Position numbers and translations under genes: made by a program. Under the pieces are notes generated by a model. That model was not told the DNA's origin. It did no database searches and worked only from the letters and a program-made list of their open reading frames with translations. Source: Chryseobacterium sp. (GTDB lineage Bacteria; Bacteroidota; Bacteroidia; Flavobacteriales; Weeksellaceae). From it: a stretch of DNA of 64,000 bases. Shown here piece by piece: positions 54,029 through 63,488 of this stretch (positions are counted from its first letter, which is position 1; every line of letters starts with the position of its first letter). Where the stretch lies: contig JAITUA010000015.1 of the NCBI GenBank assembly GCA_031286615.1, positions 434,001 through 498,000 on the forward strand. Direction: 5' to 3'.

Positions 54029-54172
54029 TTAAGGTTGGTTTCCACCACCACATCCGTCATATGGCATACACTGCCACTTTCCGCCAATTAAACAAAGCTG
54101 TCCGCCTCTGCAGTCAATACCACCCTTAATTGTTTTCAATTCCTGTCTTTCGATTTTCTTTAAATTTTTCAT
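54029..54172 (-). CDS. Double-glycine leader, Cys-rich small peptide 2
   Basis: The 47-residue frame has the related leader MKNLKKIERQELKTIKGG. The core has four cysteines (IDCRGGQLCLIGGKWQCMPYD and then GCGGG before the end). The leaders of the two peptides agree at most positions while the cores differ, as expected for precursor peptides sharing one export/processing machine. Confidence 0.82.
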   Translation of the reverse strand: MKNLKKIERQELKTIKGGIDCRGGQLCLIGGKWQCMPYDGCGGGNQP

Positions 54173-54390
54173 AATAATATAGGTTTAGTTCTATTCGAAA
54201 TTAATCAATTTTTGTCAACTGTTATAGAATTATTATGAAAATATTTATTTTCAATGAGTTTATTGTTGGATATTTTCCTTTAAATTTTCAATAATTAAGC
54301 AAAATGTAATGTGTGTAAAGAGGAGTAAATAAGCCATGCTATAGGAATGTGTAACAAATTGATATTTTTTGAATAAATCTTGTCTTGTGG

Positions 54391-54423
54391 CAAGTCAAAT
54401 TTCATAATGACTTGCTAATTTTG
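54391..54423 (+). promoter_or_regulatory. Palindrome and -7 element before the hydrolase gene
   Basis: CAAGTCA (54391-54397) and TGACTTG (54408-54414) are perfect 7-bp arms with a 10-bp spacer, directly followed by TAATTTTG (54416-54423), a TAnnTTTG -7 box. A repressor bound here could block the promoter. Confidence 0.4.
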
Positions 54424-54456
54424 GTTAAAAGTTTAATCACCAAATCTGATAATATT

Positions 54457-55329
54457 ATGAAAAGTCTATTCAAATTCTCCACCGCTTTGAAATCATTACT
54501 GATTTTAACTGTTATCGTTATCACATCCCAGGTATATGGACAAAAAGTAAAACCTTCTGAAAGTGGCTATGCACCTGTTAATGGCATCAAAGTTTACTAC
54601 GAGGTCTATGGAAAAGGAAAACCTGTTATATTGTTACATGGTGCCTTCATGACGATTGATATGAATTGGGGCGAGCTGATCCCGGAACTGTCTAAGACCA
54701 GAAAAGTAATAGCGCTTGAATTACAGGGACATGGGCATACTCCGTTTTCAGAAAGGAAATTATCTCATGCTACTTTGGCTAGTGATGTTACAAAGGTAAT
54801 GGACTATCTGAAAATTGATAAAGCAGACGTTGCAGGGTACAGTTTTGGAGGAGAAGTGGCTTATCAGTTGGCAATACAAAGCCCGGAAAGATTGAACAAA
54901 CTGGTGATTATTTCATCAACATATAAAACTAAAGGCTGGCTGCCTGAAGTAAATAAAGCTCTCGAAGGAATGAAACCCGAACTCTTTACAAACAGCCCTA
55001 TGCATACTGCCTACAATGCCATAGCGCCTGATAAAACGAAATGGACAAAGTTTCTGGAGCAGATGATTGCTTCTGCCGGACAGCCATTCAATCTGGGTGA
55101 TGATAATATTGCTAAAATTTCAGCACCAGTTTTAATTATAGCAGGTGATAATGATGGATTGGATAAAACAGAACTTTCAAAAACCTATAAATTATTGGGA
55201 GGTGATGTTTTTGCAGATATGGGCCCAATGCCAAAATCTCAATTGGCGATCGCCCCGGGACAAACCCATGTTAGCCTGATGATGCAGACAGCAATGATTC
55301 TGAATTACCTGAACAGCTTTTTAAAATAA
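54457..55329 (+). CDS. Exported alpha/beta hydrolase
   Basis: With the ATG at 54457 the protein has 290 residues: a signal peptide (LILTVIVITSQVYGQ), an oxyanion region VILLHGAFMTIDMNWGEL, the nucleophile elbow GYSFGGEV, an Asp in IIAGDNDGLD and a His in PGQTHVSLMM. The catalytic triad Ser-Asp-His is thus complete. The substrate is unknown. An in-frame ATG at 54385 would place extra sequence before the signal. Confidence 0.9.
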   Translation: MKSLFKFSTALKSLLILTVIVITSQVYGQKVKPSESGYAPVNGIKVYYEVYGKGKPVILLHGAFMTIDMNWGELIPELSKTRKVIALELQGHGHTPFSERKLSHATLASDVTKVMDYLKIDKADVAGYSFGGEVAYQLAIQSPERLNKLVIISSTYKTKGWLPEVNKALEGMKPELFTNSPMHTAYNAIAPDKTKWTKFLEQMIASAGQPFNLGDDNIAKISAPVLIIAGDNDGLDKTELSKTYKLLGGDVFADMGPMPKSQLAIAPGQTHVSLMMQTAMILNYLNSFLK

Positions 55330-55363
55330 TAAGATACAATATCATTTCATAAAATTAAATATA

Positions 55364-55957
55364 ATGAGAAAAATAACTGTCTTATCAATGATTACAATGG
55401 ATGGCGTCATACAGGCACCCGGCGGTCCTGAAGAAGATACATCCGGAAACTTTAAGTATGGCGGATGGACCGTATCTTATGGTGATGAACTTTTCGGTGA
55501 AATCATGCAGGAAGAGATGAAACAGACTGACTATCTTCTGGGGAGAAAAACATTTGATATTTTTTCATCATACTGGCCTCAGCATGCTGAATTTTGGCCG
55601 GGAATCAACGAAGGAAATAAATACGTTCTTTCTCAAACTATAGAAAACTCAGATTGGAAGAATACCTTTTTCCTCAAAAATCTGGATGACATCCGAAAGC
55701 TTAAACAATCCGAAGGTGCTGATATTCAGATCTGGGGAAGCAGCGAACTTGTTCATCTGCTGTTGAAACATGATCTTGTAGATGAACTTCGCCTAAAAAT
55801 CTATCCTCTGATCCTTGGCAGAGGGAAAAAACTGTTTGATAATGATTCAGTTCCGGCTGCTTTTGCTCTGACAGAAAACCATGTAACGTCAAAAGGAGTT
55901 ATTATAGCCAATTACAGACGTTCCGGTGAGATTGTGACAGGCAATGTTGAAATGTAA
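55364..55957 (+). CDS. Dihydrofolate-reductase/RibD C-terminal-family protein
   Basis: The 197-residue protein shows the family's NADPH-binding pattern (KITVLSMITMDGVIQAPGGPEED, DYLLGRKTFDIFSSYW, IQIWGSSELVHLLLKHDLVDELRL, YPLILGRGKKLF). These YyaP/YwjB-type proteins are NAD(P)H-dependent reductases of unsettled substrate. It follows the hydrolase by 34 bp and may share its transcript. Confidence 0.9.
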   Translation: MRKITVLSMITMDGVIQAPGGPEEDTSGNFKYGGWTVSYGDELFGEIMQEEMKQTDYLLGRKTFDIFSSYWPQHAEFWPGINEGNKYVLSQTIENSDWKNTFFLKNLDDIRKLKQSEGADIQIWGSSELVHLLLKHDLVDELRLKIYPLILGRGKKLFDNDSVPAAFALTENHVTSKGVIIANYRRSGEIVTGNVEM

Positions 55958-55997
55958 ATAGAAGCCTTTTATTTTTACAACTGCAAAAACCTCCAAT

Positions 55998-56366
55998 ATG
56001 AATACAAAATTTGAAGCAGGAATAAATATTGCCATAAAAATTCCAAAAAGTAAATATGAAAAAACGGTAGCCTTTTATAGAGATATCTTAAAGTTAAATG
56101 TTGAAGAAAAACCGATTAAGAATCCAACTGTTTCCAGAACCCATGAGGTAAAATTCGGGAATAATATTATCTGGCTGGACTGTGTAGATAATTATACACA
56201 TTCCGAAACCTGGTTGCAGCTTACAGTTCCTGATGTAGAAGAAGCTACAGAATACCTGCGATCGAACGGGGTAGAAACCTGTGACGAAATTGAAGAACTT
56301 CCTGAAAATATGCACTGGATCACAGACCCTGCCGGTACCGTTTTTAATTTACAAGAAAGAAAATAA
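55998..56366 (+). CDS. VOC-superfamily (glyoxalase-like) protein
   Basis: The 122-residue protein has the paired beta-alpha-beta VOC layout: IAIKIPKSKYEKTVAFYRDILKLNVEEKP in the first half and LQLTVPDVEEATEYLRSNGVETCDE and WITDPAGTVFNLQER in the second. Metal-ligand residues are not certain. It may act on small-molecule substrates or bind antibiotics; context gives no clue. Confidence 0.85.
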   Translation: MNTKFEAGINIAIKIPKSKYEKTVAFYRDILKLNVEEKPIKNPTVSRTHEVKFGNNIIWLDCVDNYTHSETWLQLTVPDVEEATEYLRSNGVETCDEIEELPENMHWITDPAGTVFNLQERK

Positions 56367-56464
56367 CAAAAGTCAGAAAGACAATGTAGGAAATAGTTAA
56401 AATATGGTTTTAATCAAAATTTTAATACCTTTAACCTTCAAATCATTAAAATTTTAAACAATCC

Positions 56465-57007
56465 ATGAAGACGAAACCATTAACTTTCATCTTAATCCTT
56501 TTTTTTCAACTGGTAAGTATCACGGTATTTTCACAGAAAACAGCAGTTCTAAACTCTTTATTAGATAAAAATTCCGAATTTATTTTTCCGCAGACTCCCG
56601 ATAAGATCTCAAAAGCATTAAATATGAAACCTGTGTTTTATGAAGATGCCAACGAGGAAAAATATGCGAAATGGCCTACAAAAACAGGATTGGAACTGTA
56701 TTGCGGCCTTGGGAAAAACAATGTGATTGATGAGATGTTTTTTACCATTTCAGACAATAAGCCCGTAGTGATAGAAGGCCTTCCATTTGGTCTTATCATG
56801 AATAAAACTACACTGCAGGACAGCAAAACCAAGTTCAGTAAATACAATGCTAAAACGCAGAAACTTGGTGCAGACAGTGAATTTCCGGGAGGTTCAAAAC
56901 TGATTTTTAAGAAAGGGAAACATTATGCAACCTTGTTTTTTGACAATAAAAACCTGCTAAAATCTTTAGGACTTACCACAGAACTGATTGATCCGGCAGC
57001 CAATTAA
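56465..57007 (+). CDS. Secreted protein of unknown function
   Basis: The 180-residue protein has a signal peptide (LILFFQLVSITVFSQ) and a soluble remainder with LELYCGLGKNNVIDEMFFTI and FGLIMNKTTLQDSKTKF. No domain is recognised. A terminator follows at 57032-57060. Confidence 0.7.
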   Translation: MKTKPLTFILILFFQLVSITVFSQKTAVLNSLLDKNSEFIFPQTPDKISKALNMKPVFYEDANEEKYAKWPTKTGLELYCGLGKNNVIDEMFFTISDNKPVVIEGLPFGLIMNKTTLQDSKTKFSKYNAKTQKLGADSEFPGGSKLIFKKGKHYATLFFDNKNLLKSLGLTTELIDPAAN

Positions 57008-57514
57008 TTTCAACAAACTTTCAAATCCTATAAAATCCGTCACTTTTTGGCGGATTTTTTCTATCCATTCATTCCAAATAAAAGTACTGAAAACCCCTCT
57101 GATTACAAAGCAACACAGCTGCTTTCAGAAAATGGATTGAAGAATAAAAATTTAAAATTGATGACTAAAAAATGATATAAAAAAGATCATTTAATATCAA
57201 AAGATAAATATCCACTATCCCTTAAAAAACCGTTCAAAAAAATACTTAAATTCCAGAGTAAAAAATGACAACAAGAAAGTTGTTTCTTTAAAGTTGTTTC
57301 ATTTTTTTACTGCATATCTTAAGAATTTAGTAACGAAAAACGAGCAGAATAATCTAAATTATAATGCCTGTTGAATAAAAAGTGTATTTTTAATAATAAC
57401 AAAATCAGTGCGTTATGGTTAAATAATTATTGTTTGCATAAAATGTCTTTCATGTTTTTATAAAATACCTATATTTACCACCAAGGAGTTCTTAACATCT
57501 TCTTTATCAACCGA
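57008..57514. other. AT-rich leader region before the cobalamin riboswitch
   Basis: No gene is seen. It starts with the terminator at 57032-57060. TATATTTA (57470-57477), one mismatch from TAnnTTTG, is a candidate -7 element for the riboswitch transcript. Confidence 0.4.
57032..57060 (+). terminator. Rho-independent terminator
   Basis: AAAATCCG and CGGATTTT form an 8-bp stem with an 11-base loop, continuing into a T-run. Confidence 0.8.
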
Positions 57515-57730
57515 AACTGGTTACACTTAGCTGTGTCTTAAAAGGGAATCGTGTGCAAATCACGAACTGTCGCGCAACTGTAAGTAACATCAAGGTTTTT
57601 ATCAAAAAAGGTTCACTGTATACCTCGCTATATGGGAAGGACGATAAAAACTGTTACAAGTCAGGAGACCTGCCTATTTCGAATTGACGATGCTTTCGCG
57701 GTCTGAAGCTTATAGTCAGGTATGATACGA
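57515..57730 (+). promoter_or_regulatory. Cobalamin (B12) riboswitch before prpBCD
   Basis: The aptamer core shows the conserved blocks AAAAGGGAA (57540-57548), CGCGCAACTGTAA (57571-57583) and the B12 box AAGTCAGGAGACCTGCC (57658-57674), in the right order and spacing. After the box, GTCAGGTATG (57715-57724) can pair with the ACCTGCC part of the box and offers an expression platform. It lies about 430-480 bp before prpB with no other operon gene between except a doubtful 72-codon frame. By family, adenosyl- or methylcobalamin binding would switch the downstream genes off. Confidence 0.9.
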
Positions 57731-57926
57731 TATGGATAACAGTGGGATCAATGTAATTTGTCGGCTCGTGTTATTTTTGTGATGCAGATAAGTAGTGAGG
57801 CAGTATGCTCTTTCATTATCGTGTATTCATCGTATTTTCCTTTTCCATATTTTTCTTTCTCACAGGCATTGTGAAGTTTATCAGGAACTTTTTATGAGGA
57901 TTTAACCAATATAAAAAGTTAGAAAA
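57731..57926. other. Leader between riboswitch and first possible start
   Basis: No gene or clear terminator stem recognised; may contain the rest of the riboswitch expression platform. Confidence 0.4.
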
Positions 57927-58145
57927 ATGTACCCATTCGATTTCGATTATTTATGCGGGAGCAGCAGGCTTGGAGATAAACAGGTTTGCAGGGAGTTAAT
58001 GATGTATAATTCCGGATCACAAAAAACGAATAAGACAGACCAGCTTTCTTTTAATTTCCTTTTTACCACCATATCATGGAATGGCGGTGGCTGTTGTTAT
58101 GCCTATTCATGGACTTCAGTAAACAAATTTCAACTAAAACAATAA
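57927..58145 (+). CDS. Doubtful small ORF between the riboswitch and prpB
   Basis: A 72-codon frame starts with ATG after an A-rich leader ([20 protein letters not shown]) and stops 8 bp before prpB. It has no recognised domain, no membrane segment and irregular composition. It may be a leader peptide coupled to prpB or just non-coding leader. Confidence 0.3.
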   Translation: MYPFDFDYLCGSSRLGDKQVCRELMMYNSGSQKTNKTDQLSFNFLFTTISWNGGGCCYAYSWTSVNKFQLKQ

Positions 58146-58153
58146 ATATTATA

Positions 58154-59050
58154 ATGACTACAAGTGAAAGTTTGAAGTCTCCCGGTTTGAAATTTCGGGA
58201 GGCCATGCGAAAAGAAAGTCCTCTTCAGATTGTTGGAGCCATTAATGCCAATCATGCGCTGTTGGCACAACAGGCAGGTTTCAATGCAATTTATCTTTCA
58301 GGAGGTGGTGTTGCTGCAGGTTCTCTGGGTATTCCGGATTTAGGAATTACCACGCTGGAAGATGTATTGATTGATGTTCAGCGCATCACGAATGTTTGTG
58401 ATGTACCACTGATGGTAGATGTTGATACCGGATTTGGACCTTCAGCATTCAATGTTGCAAGAACCGTAAAATCATTGATTAAAGCAGGCGCTGCAGCTCT
58501 GCATATTGAAGACCAGGTAGGTGCAAAACGTTGTGGACACCGCCCGGGAAAAGAAGTGGTAACCAAAGAAGAAATGGTAGATAGGCTGAAAGCTGCAGCA
58601 GATGCCCGCACCGATGAGAATTTTGTAATTGGTGCCCGTACTGATGCTTTTGCTAATGAAGGATTGGAAAAAACATTAGAAAGAGCAGTAGCTTACAAAG
58701 AAGCAGGAGCAGATTTCATCTTCGCAGAAGCTGTTCCGGACTTAAGCTTTTACCAAAGGTTTGTTGAAGCTACAGGAGTTCCTGTACTGGCCAATATTAC
58801 AGAATTCGGGATGATCAGAATGTACACGGTGGAAGAATTAAAAAATGCAGGCGTGGGATTGATTCTTTATCCGCTTTCGGCTTTCCGTGCAGCCAATAAA
58901 GCAGCGCAAAATGTGTATGAACACCTTCGCAAAGACGGAACGCAAGCCAATGTATTAGATACCATGCAAACCAGAGAAGAACTCTATCAAAGCATTGGTT
59001 ATTACGACTATGAACAAAAATTAGACAACCTTTTTAAACAAAATAATTGA
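58154..59050 (+). CDS. prpB: Methylisocitrate lyase PrpB
   Basis: From [17 protein letters not shown] the protein has 298 residues. The isocitrate-lyase superfamily motifs are [45 protein letters not shown] (catalytic Cys in KRCGH) and IGARTDA. It splits 2-methylisocitrate to pyruvate and succinate, the last step of the methylcitrate cycle. The upstream in-frame ATG (58076) is inside the doubtful ORF. prpC starts 2 bp after the stop. Confidence 0.95.
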   Translation: MTTSESLKSPGLKFREAMRKESPLQIVGAINANHALLAQQAGFNAIYLSGGGVAAGSLGIPDLGITTLEDVLIDVQRITNVCDVPLMVDVDTGFGPSAFNVARTVKSLIKAGAAALHIEDQVGAKRCGHRPGKEVVTKEEMVDRLKAAADARTDENFVIGARTDAFANEGLEKTLERAVAYKEAGADFIFAEAVPDLSFYQRFVEATGVPVLANITEFGMIRMYTVEELKNAGVGLILYPLSAFRAANKAAQNVYEHLRKDGTQANVLDTMQTREELYQSIGYYDYEQKLDNLFKQNN

Positions 59051-59052
59051 TA

Positions 59053-60207
59053 ATGTCAACGAACAGTGAACCCACATTTAAACCTAAAAAAAGCGTTGCG
59101 CTTTCAGGGGTAGCAGCAGGTAATACTGCGCTTTGCAGTGTTGGAAAAAGTGGAAACGATCTCCATTACAGAGGATATGATATTCTGGATCTGGCAGAAA
59201 AAGCACAATTTGAAGAAGTAGCCTATCTTTTGATCTATGGCCAGCTGCCTACTGGAGCGCAATTGAAAAATTATAAAGCCAAGCTGAAATCTTTGAGAGG
59301 GCTGCCTCATTCCGTGAGAAACATTCTTAAGAGTATTCCCGCAGCTGCTCATCCAATGGATGTTATGCGTTCCATGGTTTCCGCTATCGGAAGTATTCAG
59401 CCGGAAAAAGACGATCATAATATGGCAGGAGCAAGGGATATTGCAGACAAATTACTGGCATCTTTCAGCTCAGGTCTGCTATACTGGTACCACTATACTC
59501 ATAATGGAAAAGAAATTGACGTAGAAACTGACGATGATACGATAGGAGGACATTTTCTTCACCTGCTGCACGGGAAAAAACCTGCAGATTCATGGGTAAA
59601 AGCAATGGAAATCTCGTTAAACCTCTATGCAGAACATGAATTTAATGCTTCAACATTTACCAGCCGTGTCATTGCCGGAACAGGATCTGATATTTACTCT
59701 GCCATTACCGGAGCAATTGGTGCTTTGAGAGGACCGAAACATGGAGGAGCTAATGAAGTGGCTTTTGAAATCCAAAGCCGATACAATTCTCCGGATGAAG
59801 CAGAAAATGATATTCGCCAGCGTATTGCGAACAAAGAAGTGATTATTGGTTTCGGGCATCCGGTGTATACCATTTCAGATCCTAGAAACGTTGTGATTAA
59901 AAAAGTGGCGAAAGAACTTTCAGAAGAAGCAGGAGATATGCTGCTGTATACTATTGCTGAAAGACTGGAAACGATCATGTGGGAAGAAAAGAAAATGTTC
60001 CCGAATCTGGATTGGTTTTCCGCTGTTTCTTATCACCTGATGGGAGTTCCTACCCTGATGTTTACTCCGTTATTTGTTATTTCAAGAGTAACAGGATGGA
60101 GTGCCCACATTATCGAACAGAGGCAGGATGGAAAAATTATCCGCCCAAGTGCTAACTATACAGGGCCCGAAAACAAAGAATTTGTGTCCATCAACGACCG
60201 TAAATAA
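59053..60207 (+). CDS. prpC: 2-methylcitrate synthase PrpC
   Basis: The 384-residue citrate-synthase-family enzyme contains [63 protein letters not shown] and [14 protein letters not shown]. It condenses propionyl-CoA with oxaloacetate. In-frame starts upstream (TTG at 59047) are unlikely. Context with PrpB and PrpD makes the methylcitrate role clear. Confidence 0.94.
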   Translation: MSTNSEPTFKPKKSVALSGVAAGNTALCSVGKSGNDLHYRGYDILDLAEKAQFEEVAYLLIYGQLPTGAQLKNYKAKLKSLRGLPHSVRNILKSIPAAAHPMDVMRSMVSAIGSIQPEKDDHNMAGARDIADKLLASFSSGLLYWYHYTHNGKEIDVETDDDTIGGHFLHLLHGKKPADSWVKAMEISLNLYAEHEFNASTFTSRVIAGTGSDIYSAITGAIGALRGPKHGGANEVAFEIQSRYNSPDEAENDIRQRIANKEVIIGFGHPVYTISDPRNVVIKKVAKELSEEAGDMLLYTIAERLETIMWEEKKMFPNLDWFSAVSYHLMGVPTLMFTPLFVISRVTGWSAHIIEQRQDGKIIRPSANYTGPENKEFVSINDRK

Positions 60208-60292
60208 TAGAATGGCGGAAATGAAAAGAAACAATTCATTTCAACTTTTCACACTTAACTTTTAATTAATTAAAATTTTTCAATAATAAAAA

Positions 60293-61744
60293 ATGAGTTC
60301 ACACATCTCAAACGAAAGACCACAACCCGATCAGGTATTAACAGACATTGCAGATTATGTCTTAAACTACGAAATTAAAAATGACTTAGCATGGAAGACC
60401 GCTCACTACTGTCTTCTTGATACCATCGGCTGTGGTCTGGAAGCATTGACTTATCCGGCATGTACAAAACTTTTAGGACCTGTGGTAAAGGGAACCGTAG
60501 TTCCTAACGGAGCAAAGGTACCGGGTACCCAATTCCAGCTGGATCCTATTCAGGCTGCGTTCAATATCGGAGCGATCATCCGTTGGCTGGATTTCAATGA
60601 TACATGGCTGGCAGCAGAATGGGGACATCCTTCTGATAACCTTGGAGGGATTTTAGCGACTGCAGACTGGTTATCCAGAACAAATATTGCAGAAGGAAAA
60701 GCTCCTTTGAAAATGAAACAGGTACTGGAAGCCATGATTATGGCTCACGAAATTCAGGGAGTAATGGCACTGGAGAATTCATTCAACAAAGTAGGACTGG
60801 ATCACGTTTTATTGGTAAAGCTGGCTTCTACAGCAGTTGTAGGAAAGCTGATCGGGTTAAACCGTGATGAAATTATCAATGCCGTGTCACTGGCTTTTGT
60901 GGACGGACAGTCTTTAAGAACTTACCGCCACGCTCCCAATACAGGTTCACGTAAATCATGGGCTGCAGGAGATGCTACCTCAAGAGCGGTACGTCTTGCA
61001 CTGATTGCAAAAACAGGAGAAATGGGCTATCCATCTGTATTGACAGCAAAAACATGGGGATTCTATGATGTCTCCTTCAAAGGAAATGAATTCAAATTCC
61101 AGAGAGAATACAGTTCTTACGTAATGGAAAATGTACTCTTTAAAATTTCTTTCCCTGCAGAATTTCACTCGCAGACTGCAGTGGAAGCTGCAATGACATT
61201 ACACGCAACTTTAAGAGGCCTTGGGAAAACAACAAATGATATCAAAAAAATTACCATCCGTACCCACGAAGCAGCGATTAGAATTATCGATAAAAAAGGA
61301 CCGTTGAATAATCCTGCCGACCGTGATCACTGCATCCAATACATGGTGGCTGTACCATTGATTTATGGAAGACTGACAGCTGCCGATTATGAAGATAACA
61401 TTGCTTCAGATCCTGAAATTGATATACTTCGTGACAAAATTGAATGTGTAGAAGATGTTCAGTTTACAGCAGACTATCACGATCCGGAAAAACGCTCTAT
61501 TGCAAATGCGATGAAAGTAGAACTTAATGACGGAACCATTTTAGACGAAATAGTGGTAGAATATCCCATTGGTCACAAACGCAGAAGAGATGAAGGTATT
61601 CCTGAACTGATCAAGAAATATAAAGTTAATCTTGCCCGTATTTTCCCGGAAAAACAACAAAGAACAATCCTTGAAAATTCATTGGAATATGACACCTTAG
61701 TGAATCTTAACGTCAATGAATTTGTAGATCTTTTAGTCATTTAA
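60293..61744 (+). CDS. prpD: 2-methylcitrate dehydratase PrpD
   Basis: The 483-residue MmgE/PrpD protein has [69 protein letters not shown] and [13 protein letters not shown]. It dehydrates 2-methylcitrate to methylaconitate. It follows prpC by 85 bp, with an inverted repeat after it. Confidence 0.94.
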   Translation: MSSHISNERPQPDQVLTDIADYVLNYEIKNDLAWKTAHYCLLDTIGCGLEALTYPACTKLLGPVVKGTVVPNGAKVPGTQFQLDPIQAAFNIGAIIRWLDFNDTWLAAEWGHPSDNLGGILATADWLSRTNIAEGKAPLKMKQVLEAMIMAHEIQGVMALENSFNKVGLDHVLLVKLASTAVVGKLIGLNRDEIINAVSLAFVDGQSLRTYRHAPNTGSRKSWAAGDATSRAVRLALIAKTGEMGYPSVLTAKTWGFYDVSFKGNEFKFQREYSSYVMENVLFKISFPAEFHSQTAVEAAMTLHATLRGLGKTTNDIKKITIRTHEAAIRIIDKKGPLNNPADRDHCIQYMVAVPLIYGRLTAADYEDNIASDPEIDILRDKIECVEDVQFTADYHDPEKRSIANAMKVELNDGTILDEIVVEYPIGHKRRRDEGIPELIKKYKVNLARIFPEKQQRTILENSLEYDTLVNLNVNEFVDLLVI

Positions 61745-61756
61745 CATCAATAAGAA

Positions 61757-61828
61757 AATGGAGAATTGAATATCAAAACGTTTTTAATGAATAGTCGATA
61801 TTTTTTTGAAAATGATCAATTCTCCATT
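61757..61828. repeat. Intergenic inverted repeat between prpD and mmsA
   Basis: AATGGAGAATTGA (61757-61769) and TCAATTCTCCATT (61816-61828) are perfect 13-bp arms with a 46-base loop. The 3' arm continues as CTCCATTCTCAATTTTTATG. A related ATTCTCAATTTTCAATTC stretch lies in the next gap (63444-63461). This looks like a small intergenic repeat family or weak terminator. Confidence 0.5.
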
Positions 61829-61886
61829 CTCCATTCTCAATTTTTATGATTAAAACGTTCAATGCTCCATTTTTAATTTAAAAACT

Positions 61887-63383
61887 ATGTCACAAAAAAT
61901 AAAAATATTAATCAATGGAAATTTTACAGAAAGTAAAACGAAAAACTATCTTCCTGTAGAAAATCCTGCTTCACAGGAGATCCTTGCAGAAGTTCCTCTC
62001 ACGGAATTGTCTGAAATAGATGAAGCTATTGAAGCTGCCGTAGAAGCCTTCAAAATATGGAAAGAAGTTGCCACTCCTGAAAGAGCAAGATTATTTCTGA
62101 AATACCAGAATCTTTTAAAAGAACATCAAAAAGAAATTGCAGAAATTCTCTCTAAGGAAAACGGAAAGACCTTTGCAGATGCTATGGGAGACGTTTGGCG
62201 CGGTATAGAAGTAGTAGAACATGCCTGTAATATTCCGACTCTGATGATGGGGGAAACAGTAGAAAACGTAGCAAGAGGAGTAGACACTTACAGTTACATT
62301 CAGCCTCTTGGGGTCTGTGCAGGAATTACTCCTTTTAACTTCCCGGCCATGATTCCTTTGTGGATGTTTCCTATGGCGATAGCATGCGGTAATACCTTTA
62401 TTTTAAAACCTTCCGAGCAGACTCCTATGACCTCTATGAAAATGGCAGAGCTGTTTTTGGAGGCAGGCTTTCCTAAAGGTGTTTTAAATATTGTTCATGG
62501 TACCAAAGATCAGGTAAACCATATTTTGAATCATGCTGATATCAGAGCTATTTCATTTGTAGGCTCTGTACCGGTTGCAGAACATGTTTACCGTACCGGA
62601 ACCGATAATCTGAAAAGAGTTCAGGCTTTTGGCGGAGCTAAAAATCATATGGTGGTCATGCCGGATGCGAATAAAAGTCAGGTAATCAATAATTTGGTGG
62701 GAGCTTCCTGTGGTGCTGCCGGCCAGCGTTGTATGGCGATCAGTGTTGCAGTATTGGTAGGAGAGGCCCAAAACTGGGTAGAAGATATTAAAATGGCTTT
62801 AAGTACAATCAAACCAGGAGTTTGGTCTGATGAATCTGCTGCATTTGGTCCGTTAATCAATCAACAATCAAAAGATAAAGTGTTAAGATTGATTAAAAGT
62901 GCTTACGATCAGGGAGCAGAAGTTCTGTTAGATGGAAGCAACTGTACCGTAGAAGGCTATGAAAAAGGATATTTTGTAGGACCTACCTTATTTAATAATG
63001 TTTCTGTGGATATGGATATCTACAAAGAGGAAATTTTTGGGCCGGCATTACTATTATTAAAGGCAGAAACCTTAGATGAAGCGATCAGAATTATTAATGA
63101 AAACCCGTACGGAAACGGAACCTCAATTTTTACCAATTCAGGAGCTGCTGCAAGAAAATTCCAGCATGAAATTGAAGTAGGGCAGATTGGAGTTAACCTT
63201 CCGATTCCTGTTCCACTGCCGTTTTTCTCTTTTACAGGATGGAGAAAGTCATTCTTTGGCGATCTGCATTCTTACGGAAAACAAGGGGTTCGTTTCTACA
63301 CCGAAACCAAGACCATTACAGCCCGTTGGTTTGAAGAAGATGTGCCGGGAGGAAGTGTGAACATGACCATCAACTTAAAATAA
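61887..63383 (+). CDS. mmsA: CoA-acylating methylmalonate-semialdehyde dehydrogenase
   Basis: The 498-residue aldehyde dehydrogenase has [37 protein letters not shown] and the catalytic cysteine in [17 protein letters not shown]. It converts methylmalonate semialdehyde to propionyl-CoA in valine degradation and so supplies the methylcitrate cycle encoded upstream. It has its own leader. Confidence 0.93.
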   Translation: MSQKIKILINGNFTESKTKNYLPVENPASQEILAEVPLTELSEIDEAIEAAVEAFKIWKEVATPERARLFLKYQNLLKEHQKEIAEILSKENGKTFADAMGDVWRGIEVVEHACNIPTLMMGETVENVARGVDTYSYIQPLGVCAGITPFNFPAMIPLWMFPMAIACGNTFILKPSEQTPMTSMKMAELFLEAGFPKGVLNIVHGTKDQVNHILNHADIRAISFVGSVPVAEHVYRTGTDNLKRVQAFGGAKNHMVVMPDANKSQVINNLVGASCGAAGQRCMAISVAVLVGEAQNWVEDIKMALSTIKPGVWSDESAAFGPLINQQSKDKVLRLIKSAYDQGAEVLLDGSNCTVEGYEKGYFVGPTLFNNVSVDMDIYKEEIFGPALLLLKAETLDEAIRIINENPYGNGTSIFTNSGAAARKFQHEIEVGQIGVNLPIPVPLPFFSFTGWRKSFFGDLHSYGKQGVRFYTETKTITARWFEEDVPGGSVNMTINLK

Positions 63384-63488
63384 GAGAAAGTAGATCATTG
63401 AAAATGATTGAAATGCTCAATGATCCAATTTTTATGTTCGATTATTCATTCTCAATTTTCAATTCAAATAAATTTTCAATTCAATACT

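Noticed and set aside
53700-54200. Idea that the C1q-like genes and GG peptides form one secretion system
   Set aside because: They are on opposite strands with separate terminators, and no exporter or modification gene is present.
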